Below are positions 8,721-17,031 of a stretch of 64,000 nucleotides of DNA, one piece after another (the first letter of the stretch is position 1; every line of letters begins with the position of its first letter). The notes under the pieces are model-generated. The model did no database searches, was not told the DNA's origin, and saw only the letters and a list, made by a program, of their open reading frames with translations. Position numbers and translations under genes: made by a program. Source of the DNA: Planctomycetota bacterium (GTDB taxonomy: Bacteria; Planctomycetota; UBA1135; UBA2386); the NCBI GenBank assembly GCA_028281765.1, contig JANQJF010000113.1, positions 124,001 through 188,000 of the forward strand. Direction: 5' to 3'.

Positions 8721-9209
8721 ATGCGAATCCCATCACTGTTGCTCGCCGGACTCGCCTGGCTGCCGATCGGGTGCACCGAGGCGCAGACGGACGCGCCTGC
8801 GCCAGACGCCGGCGCTTCGAACGCGAAGGGCGATCCGGCCGCCAAGCCCTCGACGCCCGAGTCGAAGCCGAAGGCCGAAGCCCCCGTCGCGAAGCAGCCG
8901 AAGCCAGAAGAGCCGGCGACGGCCGAGCAGAAGCTGTCGCTGATCTACTACACGATCCCTGGTTGAAGGGACTGCAAGGCCGTCGAGGGCGTCGTGAACG
9001 CCCTCAAGGAGAACTACCAAGACCAGGTCGACTTCGCGATCCTCAGCGTCACCGAGAAAGAAAGCCAAGCTGGCATTGCCAAGCACGGCCTCGAGCGACA
9101 CGGCATGGTGCTGCTCGACAAGGCGGGCAAGGCGCTGTGGGTCGACGAAGGCCACAACCAGACCGAGTCGATCGTCGAGTTCGAGATCAAGGACGCGCTC
9201 GGCTCGTAG
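8721..9209 (+). CDS. Thioredoxin-like selenoprotein (UxxC) lipoprotein with in-frame TGA as Sec
   Basis: The ATG at 8721 opens a lipoprotein signal (LPIGC, Cys18). A Pro/Ala/Lys linker of about 50 residues follows, then KLSLIYYTIPG and a TGA at 8964-8966. The same frame continues without a break for 80 codons as RDCKAVEGVV..., including a thioredoxin-like strand (VDFAILSV) and MVLLDKAGKALWVDEG, to a TAG at 9207-9209. If TGA is read as selenocysteine the active site is Sec82-Arg-Asp-Cys85, a UxxC form of the CxxC redox motif. A perfect hairpin lies downstream at SECIS distance. The full product is 162 residues, a probable periplasmic thiol/selenol oxidoreductase. Standard annotation would split or lose this gene. 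Confidence 0.88.
8985..9005 (+). promoter_or_regulatory. Bacterial SECIS hairpin of the UxxC selenoprotein
   Basis: An eight-base-pair perfect stem, GAGGGCGT with ACGCCCTC, closes a five-base loop CGTGA. The loop begins 27 bases after the TGA at 8964-8966. Bacterial SECIS elements have a short upper stem, a small apical loop with G in the first two positions (SelB contact), and lie roughly 16-37 bases after UGA; this hairpin meets all three. It sits inside coding sequence, as bacterial SECIS elements do. Confidence 0.8.
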
Positions 9210-9218
9210 CCGGGTGGA

Positions 9219-10640
9219 CTACTCGAAACGAACCGGCTCCGGATCCCGATTCGGCTTCACGCGCAGCGTGTGGCTGAGCCCGTCGGCCTCGATGCGATAC
9301 TCTCCCGGCGCGACATCGCCGAAGAAGAAGCGGCCGCGCGTGTCGGTCAGGACCTTCCGTCGCGCGACGTAGTAGTCGAGGAAGTCCGGGCGCGCCCCAC
9401 GGAAGATCGCCGGTGCATCGGCGTTAACGCCGTGCAGCTTCACCTCGAGACCCGTGACCGGTTCGTCCCCGTTCATGACCGTGCCCTGCACGATGCGGCG
9501 AGCGCGCAACGTGACGTCGTCCATGGTCTGGGACTTGCCGTCGGAAAACTCGGGGATCGGAAGCACGATTGTCGCGCGCAGTTCGTGGCGAACGAGCAGC
9601 ACGTGGGCGAACGCTTCGTGTAGTCCGCGGATACGGTAGTGGCCGTTTGCATCGGTTCGGGCTGACACCCAGTTCACCTGACCGAGGCCCTGCTGCCGGG
9701 CGCCGCCGACTGCGGCGACGTAGCAGTTCTTCGCGGGCTTGCCGTCGAGGTCGAGGATGCGCCCGCGCAACTCGTAGGCCGCCGTCAAGAAGACGTCCCG
9801 CTCGACTTCGCCTTCCTTCTCCTTCGGGCGCTCCACGCACAGTCGCTGGTATCCCGGCGCGCGCACGAACAGTTGGTTGCCGTACGGGCCGCCGATGCCG
9901 GCGAGGCGGAACTTGCCCGCGTCGTCACTGCGGACACGCTTGTCGAACGTCCAGCCGATCCCGATCTCGGCGCCCGCCACCGGCTTCTCGGTTTCGGCGT
10001 CGAGGACGCGGCCGACGAGGCTCGCGCCCTTGGCCACCGTGATGTCGACCTCCGCCGTTTCGCCCGCGGCGACCTGCCGCCTTTGCCACTCGGGGATCGA
10101 TCCCTCGGCTGCGTTGACTTCGAGGTAGATGTCGCCCGGCCGCACGCGTTCGAAGCGGAACAGACCGTTCGCGTCGGTCTTGGCGTACGCGCGGCTCGCG
10201 CGGTCCTTGTGGCGGAGCTCGACTTCGGCGCCCGCCATGACGATGCCGTCGTCGCGAACGACCTTGCCGTGGACGGTGGCTCCTCGCTGCAGTCGGACGG
10301 TCAGCTCTTCTCCCGCGAACAGCATGCGGGTGTCGACGACTGCGAACGGCGGCACGTCGATGTGCAGGCTGTGCGGCACGGCGACCGGCACGTGGAGGGC
10401 CGTCGTGCCCTCGCGCGCGGTCGGCATCTTGAACACCGTGTGGAATCGGCGGGCGTCGGGGAGGTCGAGGTTCGAGTAGCCAGCGTCCCGACCGGGATAC
10501 CGTCGCACTTCGACCATCGCGCCGGCGACGGGCTTGCCGTCCGGGTCGAGCACCGAGACGTGGAGAGCTTCGCGTTGTGCCGTCGCGTGGAACGGCGCGG
10601 CCAACGCGAGACACAGACCGCCGGCGAGTCGAAGACGCAT
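9219..10640 (-). CDS. Secreted protein with carboxypeptidase-regulatory-like (CNA-B-like) repeats
   Basis: I start the protein at the ATG at 10640 (MRLRLAGGLCLALAAPFHATAQ), which gives a proper signal peptide; the longer frame would add about 57 Arg-rich residues. The mature ~450 residues are successive beta-sandwich repeats of the pattern VxGKVVxDDGxxxAGAxVxLR ... TDANGLFRFExVRPGDxYLE. Four or more copies are seen (VLDPDGKPVAGAMVEV, VLDAETEKPVAGAEIGI, ILDLDGKPAKNCYVAAV, MNGDEPVTGLEVKL). These domains are structural; binding or cell-surface roles are typical. It converges on the selenoprotein gene and follows the TPR gene at 11542. Confidence 0.85.
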   Translation of the reverse strand: MRLRLAGGLCLALAAPFHATAQREALHVSVLDPDGKPVAGAMVEVRRYPGRDAGYSNLDLPDARRFHTVFKMPTAREGTTALHVPVAVPHSLHIDVPPFAVVDTRMLFAGEELTVRLQRGATVHGKVVRDDGIVMAGAEVELRHKDRASRAYAKTDANGLFRFERVRPGDIYLEVNAAEGSIPEWQRRQVAAGETAEVDITVAKGASLVGRVLDAETEKPVAGAEIGIGWTFDKRVRSDDAGKFRLAGIGGPYGNQLFVRAPGYQRLCVERPKEKEGEVERDVFLTAAYELRGRILDLDGKPAKNCYVAAVGGARQQGLGQVNWVSARTDANGHYRIRGLHEAFAHVLLVRHELRATIVLPIPEFSDGKSQTMDDVTLRARRIVQGTVMNGDEPVTGLEVKLHGVNADAPAIFRGARPDFLDYYVARRKVLTDTRGRFFFGDVAPGEYRIEADGLSHTLRVKPNRDPEPVRFE

Positions 10641-10663
10641 GCCGGCATCGTAGCGCGGATCTC

Positions 10664-11542
10664 TCAGCGCAACGCTTCGAGTCGCTGCTTCGCGTTGTCG
10701 AGCGTGTTGCCCAGGTTCGGCATGTCGCGCCCATCGCGGAGAATCGCCTCGAAGGCGGTGCGTGCACGCTGTCGGTCGCCGAGGCGCTCGGCGATGACGC
10801 CCTCGGACCACCGCGCGTGAATCCGCATCGTCGCGCTCACCTGCGGGGACCCCGCGAGAGTGCTGGCGAGCTGGAGTGCCCGCTGCTTGTCGTCGCCGCG
10901 GCTGTGTGTCCAGACCAGCTGATACGCGGCGCTCGTGCCCTCACTCGAGTCCAGGCCGTACGAGTCGACGACGTCTTGCAGTACGCGGGCGGACTCCAGG
11001 TAGTCGCCGCTCGAACGGTGCGCGATGCCGAGCTGCGTCATGGCTCGCGCGCGCGTCTTCGGCTCGAGCTCGCGCGTCAGCGCCGCCTCGAGAGCCTTAC
11101 GGGCGGCGGTCGGCTCTTGGTCGTTGACGTGCTTCTGCGATAGCGCGAGCAGCTCGTCGACGGTCAGCGCGTCGAGCTTCTTCTCCTCGACGCGTTCGAG
11201 CGCGCGGACGAGCGACTCTTCGTCGACGACCGCCATGCCCGGGATCGGATCGCCGACGGGCGTGCGCGTGACGGGCCGTGGCATGGCGTCGATCTTTGCC
11301 TCGAGATCCGCGATCTTCAGGATCAAGCGACGCAGCTCCGCTTCGACGCCGGGCATGCTCTTGCTGCCGATCGGGGGAACCGAGACCGGCGCGTCGTCCC
11401 GTTCCGCCTCGCGGCCGGCCTCCTCGCCTCGGGCATCGAACGACGCCGGCGGGGGATCCGGGTTGTAGAAGCCCCAGAAGATCCCGCCGGTGATCACCGC
11501 GCCGAGGAGGAACCCACCGATCATCTGCCCAGCGTTCTGCAT
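10664..11542 (-). CDS. Membrane-anchored TPR-repeat protein
   Basis: The 292-residue product has one N-terminal transmembrane helix (MIGGFLLGAVITGGIFWGFY), a coiled-coil segment near residues 60-90 (VEAELRRLILKIADLEAKID), and C-terminal TPR-like helices (KTRARAMTQLGIAHRSSGDYLESARVLQDVV, RIHARWSEGVIAERLGDRQRARTAFEAIL). It is probably a periplasm-facing scaffold. It lies between the VWA gene upstream (26-base gap) and the CNA-B-like gene downstream, all on the minus strand, so it may be the third gene of the 14468-10664 operon. Confidence 0.75.
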   Translation of the reverse strand: MQNAGQMIGGFLLGAVITGGIFWGFYNPDPPPASFDARGEEAGREAERDDAPVSVPPIGSKSMPGVEAELRRLILKIADLEAKIDAMPRPVTRTPVGDPIPGMAVVDEESLVRALERVEEKKLDALTVDELLALSQKHVNDQEPTAARKALEAALTRELEPKTRARAMTQLGIAHRSSGDYLESARVLQDVVDSYGLDSSEGTSAAYQLVWTHSRGDDKQRALQLASTLAGSPQVSATMRIHARWSEGVIAERLGDRQRARTAFEAILRDGRDMPNLGNTLDNAKQRLEALR

Positions 11543-11568
11543 GGCGCGATGATAGAGCCTCAGGCAAG

Positions 11569-13926
11569 CTAGCGCTTGAACATCGGCAGCGCGGCTTCGA
11601 TCAGCTCGACGAACTCCTGGCGATAGCCGTGGAGATCGTCGCCGAGCGACTCCTTCGCGATCGAGTGCGCGGACTCGAGCGTCGCCGATCCGGCGAACTG
11701 CGAGGAGCGCAGCACCAGGCCGAATTGGGCCACGGCGCTCGCGAAGCGGAAGTCCGTCGAGGCCTTCGCGAACTCGTTCTCGGAGTCGACGACCGGGTGT
11801 TCGATCTTCTGGCTCGTGTCGCCGTCGGGCTGCTTGTAGCGCAGCTTGACGGTCATGAGTTCGTTCGAGACCTCGTCGGGCACGTTCGCCGGCTGCTGCG
11901 GCTTCTTCTGGTACTTCAGCGGGTCGACCGACGCGCCGACCGGGCTGCCGCCGACCGGGACGATCTGGTAGAGCGCCGTCACGCGGTGGCCCGCGCCGAT
12001 TTCGCCGGCGTCCTTCTTGTCGTCGTTGAAGTCCTGCGCCTGCAGCGCGCGGTTCTCGTAGCCGATCAGGCGGTAGGACGCGACCTGGGCCGGGTTGAAC
12101 TCGACCTGGATCTTGACGTCCTTCGCGATCGTCTCGAGCGTCGCGCCGATCTCGTGGACGAGCACTTTGCGCGCTTCACGGATCGAATCGATGTAGGCGT
12201 AGTTGCCGTTGCCGTGGTCAGCGAGGCTCTCCATCTTCGAGTCCTTGAGGTTGCCCGTGCCGAAGCCGAGTACGCTCAGGAAGACGCCGGACTTCGCCTT
12301 GTCCTCGATCAGGCGGGTCAGCGGCGCGTCCTCGGACATGCCGACGTTGAAGTCGCCGTCGGTCGCGAGGATCACGCGGTTGATCCCTTCCTTGTCGAAG
12401 TTTTGGACCGCGAGCTGGTAGGCGAGCTGGATTCCGGCTTCGCCGTTCGTCGAGCCGCCCGCGCTCATCTTCTCGATCGCGTCGAGGATCTTCGTGCGTT
12501 CGTTGCACGGCGTCGGCTCGAGCGCGCAGCCGGATTCGCCGGCGTACGTGACGATCGCGACGCGATCCTGGCTGTTCAGGTTCTCGGTCAGCAGCTTCAT
12601 GCCACGCTTGAGCAGCGGCAGCTTGTCTGGCGAGTCCATCGAGCCCGAGACGTCGATCAGGAACACGAGGTTGCGCTTCTGCGGCTCGCGCGCTTCGGGG
12701 TCGCGGCCGCGCAACGCGATGCGTGCAAGCCGATGCTCGGTCTGCCACGGGCAGCTCGCGACCTCGACGTCGACCGAGAACGGGCGGTCACCGCGCGGCC
12801 CCGGGTAGTTGTAGGAGAAGTAGTTCAGCATCTCCTCGATCCGGATCGCGTCCGGCGGGGGCAGCTGGCCCTGGCGCAGGATGCGGCGCATGTTCGCATA
12901 GGACGCGGTATCGACGTCGATCGAGAACGTCGACAGCGGGATGTCCTTCACGTTCGCGAACGCGTTCTCGACGATGCGTGCGTACGACTCGGCGCTTTGC
13001 TTGTTGAAGTAGTAGAGGCGCAGCTGGTCGTCGCTCCACCCGCTGACCTTGCCGTCGGTGACGGTCATCAGGTGGTCCTTGAACTGCTTCAGCGCGGTCT
13101 CCGTCAGGTTGCCGGGCGTGGGCTGACCGAATGAGCCCCACGTCTGGTTGGTGATGCTGGGTCCCATGAAGTAGCTGTCTGCGTGGGCGCCGGACTGCAG
13201 AGCGAGCTCTGTGAGATCCGGTTGGGCGAACCGAACGAGCGAATCGACAGACCCCGCCTGGGTGCCTTCGTTGCTGCCGGTGATCCCGAACGCGTCGAAG
13301 CGCAGGTGGGTGCGGTTCACGGGCGTCTGCCCGGCGGCCAGCAAGTCCTCCGAGAAGCGCCGCGTGACCGTCACGATCTGTTCGGTTGCCGCCTGCTCGG
13401 TCCGAGGCTTCTGCGCGGGGGCGGGGGCGGGGGCTGGAGTCGGATTCTCCACCGGGAGCACGATCGGGTCCACGGCCGGTGCGATCGCGGATTCGCGAAT
13501 CGATTCGACATCGCCCAGCTCGTGCTGCGGCTCGACCGCGGTCCGCGCCGTCGCCTCGGTCGAAGGCCCGGTCGACGAGTCGTCCGCGATACGGTCACTC
13601 TGCGCGATCCACCAGATGCCGACGCCGACGAGACCGGCGGCGGCCACGCGTAGCGGCGCGCGCCAGATGCTGACCGGAGGCGCGGCGGCGGCCGCGACCT
13701 TCTTCTTCTGCTCGTCGGTCAGGGAGACCGGCTCCACGCCGTCAAACTCCTTCTCGAGTAGTGCGCCCACCTCGTGGATCTCCGCGAGTTCGCGTGCGAG
13801 CTCGGGATCCGCCGCGATCGCGGCTTCGAGTTCGGCCTGCTCGGTCGGGTTCGTCTCGCCCAGCGCGTGGGCGGTCAGGCGCGGGTCGTCCGCGTGGAGC
13901 CTCTCGTTCTTCTTCTGTTCCGTCAT
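11569..13926 (-). CDS. YfbK-type von Willebrand factor A protein with putative anti-sigma N-terminus
   Basis: The 785-residue protein has four parts. First is a cytosolic N-terminus with DDPRLTAHALGETNPTEQ, the pattern of short anti-sigma domains. Next come one transmembrane helix (about residues 89-108, LRVAAAGLVGVGIWWIA) and a Pro/Ala linker. Third is the VWF_N-like region (YSYNYPGPRGDRPFSVDVEVA in pieces), followed by a VWA domain with an intact metal site DVSGSMDS near residue 423 and the TDGDFNVGMS element. Last is a DUF3520-like C-terminus (RVTALYQIVP). The start codon overlaps the stop of the ECF sigma gene (ATGA at 13926-13923), so the two are translationally coupled. Anti-sigma function is inference from position and the N-terminal pattern. 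Confidence 0.88.
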   Translation of the reverse strand: MTEQKKNERLHADDPRLTAHALGETNPTEQAELEAAIAADPELARELAEIHEVGALLEKEFDGVEPVSLTDEQKKKVAAAAAPPVSIWRAPLRVAAAGLVGVGIWWIAQSDRIADDSSTGPSTEATARTAVEPQHELGDVESIRESAIAPAVDPIVLPVENPTPAPAPAPAQKPRTEQAATEQIVTVTRRFSEDLLAAGQTPVNRTHLRFDAFGITGSNEGTQAGSVDSLVRFAQPDLTELALQSGAHADSYFMGPSITNQTWGSFGQPTPGNLTETALKQFKDHLMTVTDGKVSGWSDDQLRLYYFNKQSAESYARIVENAFANVKDIPLSTFSIDVDTASYANMRRILRQGQLPPPDAIRIEEMLNYFSYNYPGPRGDRPFSVDVEVASCPWQTEHRLARIALRGRDPEAREPQKRNLVFLIDVSGSMDSPDKLPLLKRGMKLLTENLNSQDRVAIVTYAGESGCALEPTPCNERTKILDAIEKMSAGGSTNGEAGIQLAYQLAVQNFDKEGINRVILATDGDFNVGMSEDAPLTRLIEDKAKSGVFLSVLGFGTGNLKDSKMESLADHGNGNYAYIDSIREARKVLVHEIGATLETIAKDVKIQVEFNPAQVASYRLIGYENRALQAQDFNDDKKDAGEIGAGHRVTALYQIVPVGGSPVGASVDPLKYQKKPQQPANVPDEVSNELMTVKLRYKQPDGDTSQKIEHPVVDSENEFAKASTDFRFASAVAQFGLVLRSSQFAGSATLESAHSIAKESLGDDLHGYRQEFVELIEAALPMFKR

Positions 13927-14468
13927 CGGGTTGTTCCTTCTGTCATGCACTCGCCGAGCTCGTGACCGAGCGTTGCGCGGAGCGCCTGTATGCCTTTGTG
14001 AATGAGCACGCCCACATGGCTGACCGAGCGTCCGGTGACGCTGGCGAGCTCGCGGTAGGTGAGGCCGTGTTGGAAGCGCAGCTGCAAGACCTCTTGCTGC
14101 GCGTCCGGCAGCTCGGCGAGGGCGCGCGCGACGCGGCTCTGGTCCTCGTTGTGCTCGGCGGTCGCGGCCGGCCCCGGCTCGGCGCTGGTCTGTGCGACGG
14201 CGACCGTCTCGTTCGACTCCATCCTGCTCTCCTTGCGGCGCACGTCGAGCGCCGCGTTCCTGGCGACCCGGAACAGCCACTCGGCGAGCCGCGGTGCGAG
14301 CTCCTCTCGGGACTGTCCGCACAGGCGGAGGAAGACGTCCTGGATCACGTCTCGGGCCCGGTCCAGGTCCCCGTCGAGGATTCTCGCGGTGTAGTGGATC
14401 AGCGGGCCTTCGAAGCGTTCCAGGGCCGTGAGGACCCAGCTGCGTTCGTCGGGCTGTGCTCGTGTCAT
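13923..14468 (-). CDS. ECF RNA polymerase sigma factor
   Basis: The 181-residue factor starts MTRAQPDERSWVL at 14468. Region 2 is RARDVIQDVFLRLCGQ ... LAEWLFRVARNAALDVRR and region 4 is ALAELPDAQQEVLQLRFQHGLTYRELASVTGRSVSHVGVLIHKGIQAL. It ends within ATGA shared with the VWA protein gene, which probably encodes its membrane partner. A near-perfect palindrome lies 74 bases before its start. It directs RNA polymerase to an unknown regulon. Confidence 0.92.
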   Translation of the reverse strand: MTRAQPDERSWVLTALERFEGPLIHYTARILDGDLDRARDVIQDVFLRLCGQSREELAPRLAEWLFRVARNAALDVRRKESRMESNETVAVAQTSAEPGPAATAEHNEDQSRVARALAELPDAQQEVLQLRFQHGLTYRELASVTGRSVSHVGVLIHKGIQALRATLGHELGECMTEGTTR

Positions 14469-14541
14469 TCGGTGCCGCGGCCGGCCATTCCGACCGCGTT
14501 CAGGAGGAACACGACGGTCGGGCGCGTTTCTTAATGCCGGT

Positions 14542-14557
14542 CCGCAGAATTCTACGG
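14542..14557 (-). promoter_or_regulatory. Near-palindrome upstream of the ECF sigma/VWA operon
   Basis: The 16-base sequence CCGCAGAATTCTACGG matches its own reverse complement except at one symmetric position pair. It sits in the only non-coding stretch (14469-14578) ahead of the sigma gene, about 74 bases upstream of the start codon. This is compatible with a dimeric operator. Chance is possible at this length and no binding protein is proposed. Confidence 0.3.
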
Positions 14558-14560
14558 TCC

Positions 14561-14580
14561 GAGCCCCACCCGAGGGGCTC
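14561..14580 (-). terminator. Hairpin at the 3' end of the B12-sensor gene
   Basis: A seven-base-pair stem, GAGCCCC with GGGGCTC, surrounds a six-base loop and overlaps the stop codon of the gene ending at 14579. There is no following T-run, so it could be a weak or Rho-assisted terminator or a 3'-end stabiliser. It separates the 16973-14579 operon from the sigma/VWA operon. Confidence 0.4.
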
Positions 14581-15637
14581 AGCGGCTCTCGAGCAGCGCG
14601 AGTGCGACGTCCGGGGCGAGTCGGGCGGAGGGGGCGTAGGCGTCGGCGCCCACCGTTTGCCACAGATCCGGGATCACGTTGAACGGCCGCCCGCCGACGA
14701 GGACCGGGATGTCCGGCTTCTCGGAATGGTGGCGGATGACCTGAACCATCGACTGGATCGTGCGGATCTCGAGTCCGCTGCTCGCGGACACCGCGAGGAC
14801 CTCGGCTTCGAGGTCGCCGAATCCGAGCAGCATGTCCAGCACGGGCATGCTCGCGCCGAGCAGGAGCGACGTCCAACCGCGCCATTCGAAATGGCTCGCG
14901 ACGACCCGGCACGGGAAGTCGTGGAGCTCGCCGGACGGCGTCGCACAGAGCACGCGGTGGCCGTTGCTCTGGTCGCGCGGGGTGCGCTCGTGCAGCGCGG
15001 CGAGCACGCGCTCGGCGATGCGTGAGGCGAAGTGCTCTTCCGCGATGTGAAGCTCGGCCATCTGCCACATCCGGCCGATCTCGCGCTGGGAGCGGGCGAG
15101 CACGTGCTCGAACAGGTCTTCGGGTGCGGCACCCGCGTCGAACGCGTCCAGGACGAGTTCGACTGCGTCGTCGCCGCGCGTTTCGAGCACCGCGATCAGG
15201 TAGCGCTGCGCCAGTTCGGTGAACTCACCGGGCTCTTCGAGTTCGCTTGGCGTCTCGGTGGGCGCCTGCTCGAGCGCGCCCCTGGCGGCTTCGATGTAGC
15301 CGATCGCTTGCTCGGCGGCGTGCTCGGGCAGGTTGTCTCGGAACTCTTCGATGATCGCTTCGAGGCTGACATCGATGAGGTCGAGCGGCTGCTGTCGTGC
15401 TACGGTCGCGATCTTCGACCACGCGAGGTGATCCTGGAACAGCTCCACGCGCCCGATCGCGAGTGACTCCGAGAGGTAGCGGAGCCGGATCTCGAGGTCG
15501 CCCCGCAGATCGGATTCGCCGGTGTCGCCATACGCGATGATTCGATCCGGCGCGGCGTCGGCCATCCGCGCCGAGGCCCCCGCGGCATACGCCTTCAGCG
15601 TGTGACGAATGAGGTCTGCGGCGTGCGTATGAGACAT
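14579..15637 (-). CDS. Stand-alone cobalamin-binding sensor module (CarH/LitR-like, no DNA-binding domain)
   Basis: The 352-residue protein has an N-terminal helical region without a MerR helix-turn-helix. A B12-binding helical bundle follows with W191 and E201-H202 in RMWQMAELHIAEEHFAS; this is the W-x9-EH spacing of CarH, which shields light-sensitive adenosylcobalamin. The Rossmann B12 fold comes last, with PSGELHDFP, where H239 is the expected lower axial ligand, and then GWTSLLLGASMP and ASSGLEIRTIQ. It starts 11 bases after the anti-sigma stop. I infer a light- or B12-responsive regulator working through the sigma/anti-sigma pair. A methyltransferase-associated corrinoid protein is the alternative. 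Confidence 0.82.
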   Translation of the reverse strand: MSHTHAADLIRHTLKAYAAGASARMADAAPDRIIAYGDTGESDLRGDLEIRLRYLSESLAIGRVELFQDHLAWSKIATVARQQPLDLIDVSLEAIIEEFRDNLPEHAAEQAIGYIEAARGALEQAPTETPSELEEPGEFTELAQRYLIAVLETRGDDAVELVLDAFDAGAAPEDLFEHVLARSQREIGRMWQMAELHIAEEHFASRIAERVLAALHERTPRDQSNGHRVLCATPSGELHDFPCRVVASHFEWRGWTSLLLGASMPVLDMLLGFGDLEAEVLAVSASSGLEIRTIQSMVQVIRHHSEKPDIPVLVGGRPFNVIPDLWQTVGADAYAPSARLAPDVALALLESR

Positions 15638-15648
15638 ATACGAGAAGA

Positions 15649-16422
15649 CTACAGGCCCGCGGTGACCACAATGTGGTCGCGATCGGACACGACGACACCG
15701 CCCGGGGCTTCGATCGTCACTGCGAACGCGACTCCGTCGTGGACACGGATCTTCGGGTCGATCCGAACGATCGTCTCGCGGCCGCTCGCTGCGATGTCGA
15801 ACACGCCGCCGTCCACGGGCTTCTTGAGGTCGCGCTTCCCGTCGAAGATCCAGAGCTGGTACTGGAACTTCTCTGGGTCGTTCTTCGGGAGGCCGCGGAA
15901 GGTCATGTAGCCCTCTTGCGCGACGTCGTCCCAGACGACATCGCCGCGCGGATCGCCCCGGCGATCGCTCGGGCCCGCGTTCCACTCCAGCTGTTCGACG
16001 GTGGCCCCGTGAGTGGCCAGGAGTTGGGTGCGCAGCTCCTTGTTGCTCGTCGCGGGACGGAGTCGGTCCCAGCCGAGCCATACCGAGGCCAGAATCGCGG
16101 CCGCGGCGACGGCCCAGCCGAGCCATCCGGGGTGACTCGCGTTGTCGGGGGGGGAACTCGGCGTCGGCTCGCTTGAATCGGAGCCGTGCCCCGAACCGAG
16201 GTCGAACTGAGCCTGCGCGTCTGCCTCGAGCTTCTCGAGAAGGTGCGCAGGCGGCTGTTCGATCTCGTGGATGTCGAGCATCGCGATCGCCGCCGCGGCG
16301 GCGGCCACGTCGAAGCTGAGGTCGTCGGAATCGCCGATCGTCGAGAGCTCGCGTGACTCGGCGGACTCGAGGCCCCAGATCGCGCGATCTGCCAACAACT
16401 CGTTACGTCGTTCGGGGCTCAT
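15649..16422 (-). CDS. RskA-like anti-sigma factor
   Basis: The 257-residue protein has a short cytosolic N-terminus (ERRNELLADRAIWGLESAESRE), one transmembrane helix (about residues 117-135, GWAVAAAAILASVWLGW), and an extracytoplasmic domain. That domain shows the RskA signature: GYMTFRGLPKN, YQLWIFDGKRD, GGVFDIAASG, and AFAVTIEAPGGVVVSD. Its start overlaps the sigma stop in ATGA, so stoichiometric synthesis is likely. RskA proteins sequester SigK-type factors at the membrane until regulated proteolysis. The stand-alone B12 sensor follows directly, which is unusual for this family. Confidence 0.9.
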   Translation of the reverse strand: MSPERRNELLADRAIWGLESAESRELSTIGDSDDLSFDVAAAAAAIAMLDIHEIEQPPAHLLEKLEADAQAQFDLGSGHGSDSSEPTPSSPPDNASHPGWLGWAVAAAAILASVWLGWDRLRPATSNKELRTQLLATHGATVEQLEWNAGPSDRRGDPRGDVVWDDVAQEGYMTFRGLPKNDPEKFQYQLWIFDGKRDLKKPVDGGVFDIAASGRETIVRIDPKIRVHDGVAFAVTIEAPGGVVVSDRDHIVVTAGL

Positions 16423-16973
16423 GCGGAGTCCTCCGAACTCTTGTCCGATTTGTCGAGCATCCCTCGGATGCGCATCAACCCGCGCCGAGCGTGGCTCTTC
16501 ACGGTGCCGAGCGGCATGCCCGTGCGTTCGGCCACCTGCTGATGCGAGTGGCCCTGCACGAGCGACATGCCTAGCACCTCGCGTTGCTCGGGTCGGAGTT
16601 GGTCCATGGCTTCGCGCACGACGCGCACATCGTCTTGAATCTCGGCTTGGTCTCTCGCCACGCTCTCGGCGATGAGCTCGGGCTCGGCCAGGCTTTGAAG
16701 GTTCGGTCGCCGGCCTGCACGACGCGTTCGATCGATCAAACGGCGCCGGGCGATCGTCATCACGAACGTGATCTCCGAGCCGGCCTCGGGATCGTATCGC
16801 GAAGCGCTCTTCCAGAGGTCCAGGAACACTTCCTGAACCGCATCTTCGGCGTCGTGCTCGGAGCCGGAGAACCGGCGGGCGAGCGTCCAGACAGGCCCGC
16901 TGTAGGCGCGAAGACACTTGTCGATCGCGCCTGGTTCGCTTGCAGCGACGTCGAGAAGAATCGAGTCGGTCAT
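16419..16973 (-). CDS. SigK-like ECF sigma factor
   Basis: The 184-residue sigma factor has region 2 as AEDAVQEVFLDLWKSASRYDPEAGSE..FVMTIARRRLIDR and region 4 as AMDQLRPEQREVLGMSLVQGHSHQQVAERTGMPLGTVKSHARRGL, the SigK/RskA-linked type. It is the first gene of the 16973-14579 operon (sigma, RskA, B12 module). Immediately upstream on the same strand lie a decayed fasciclin gene and the selenoprotein msrB. In mycobacteria SigK drives fasciclin-domain antigens, so the fasciclin remnant here is a telling neighbour. Confidence 0.92.
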   Translation of the reverse strand: MTDSILLDVAASEPGAIDKCLRAYSGPVWTLARRFSGSEHDAEDAVQEVFLDLWKSASRYDPEAGSEITFVMTIARRRLIDRTRRAGRRPNLQSLAEPELIAESVARDQAEIQDDVRVVREAMDQLRPEQREVLGMSLVQGHSHQQVAERTGMPLGTVKSHARRGLMRIRGMLDKSDKSSEDSA

Positions 16974-17031
16974 TCGGAAGGGGTCTAGGTGGCGAGAGCA
17001 GAGCCGGACGGCCCGGCGGGGAAGCGCCAGG

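Noticed and set aside
8721..8966. Separate 81-residue lipoprotein ending at TGA
   Set aside because: The frame continues as a thioredoxin-like domain and a SECIS-like hairpin follows; better read as one selenoprotein gene.
11629..13134. 501-codon plus-strand frame
   Set aside because: Antisense to the VWA protein; Arg/Leu/Val/Asp-rich, no domain.
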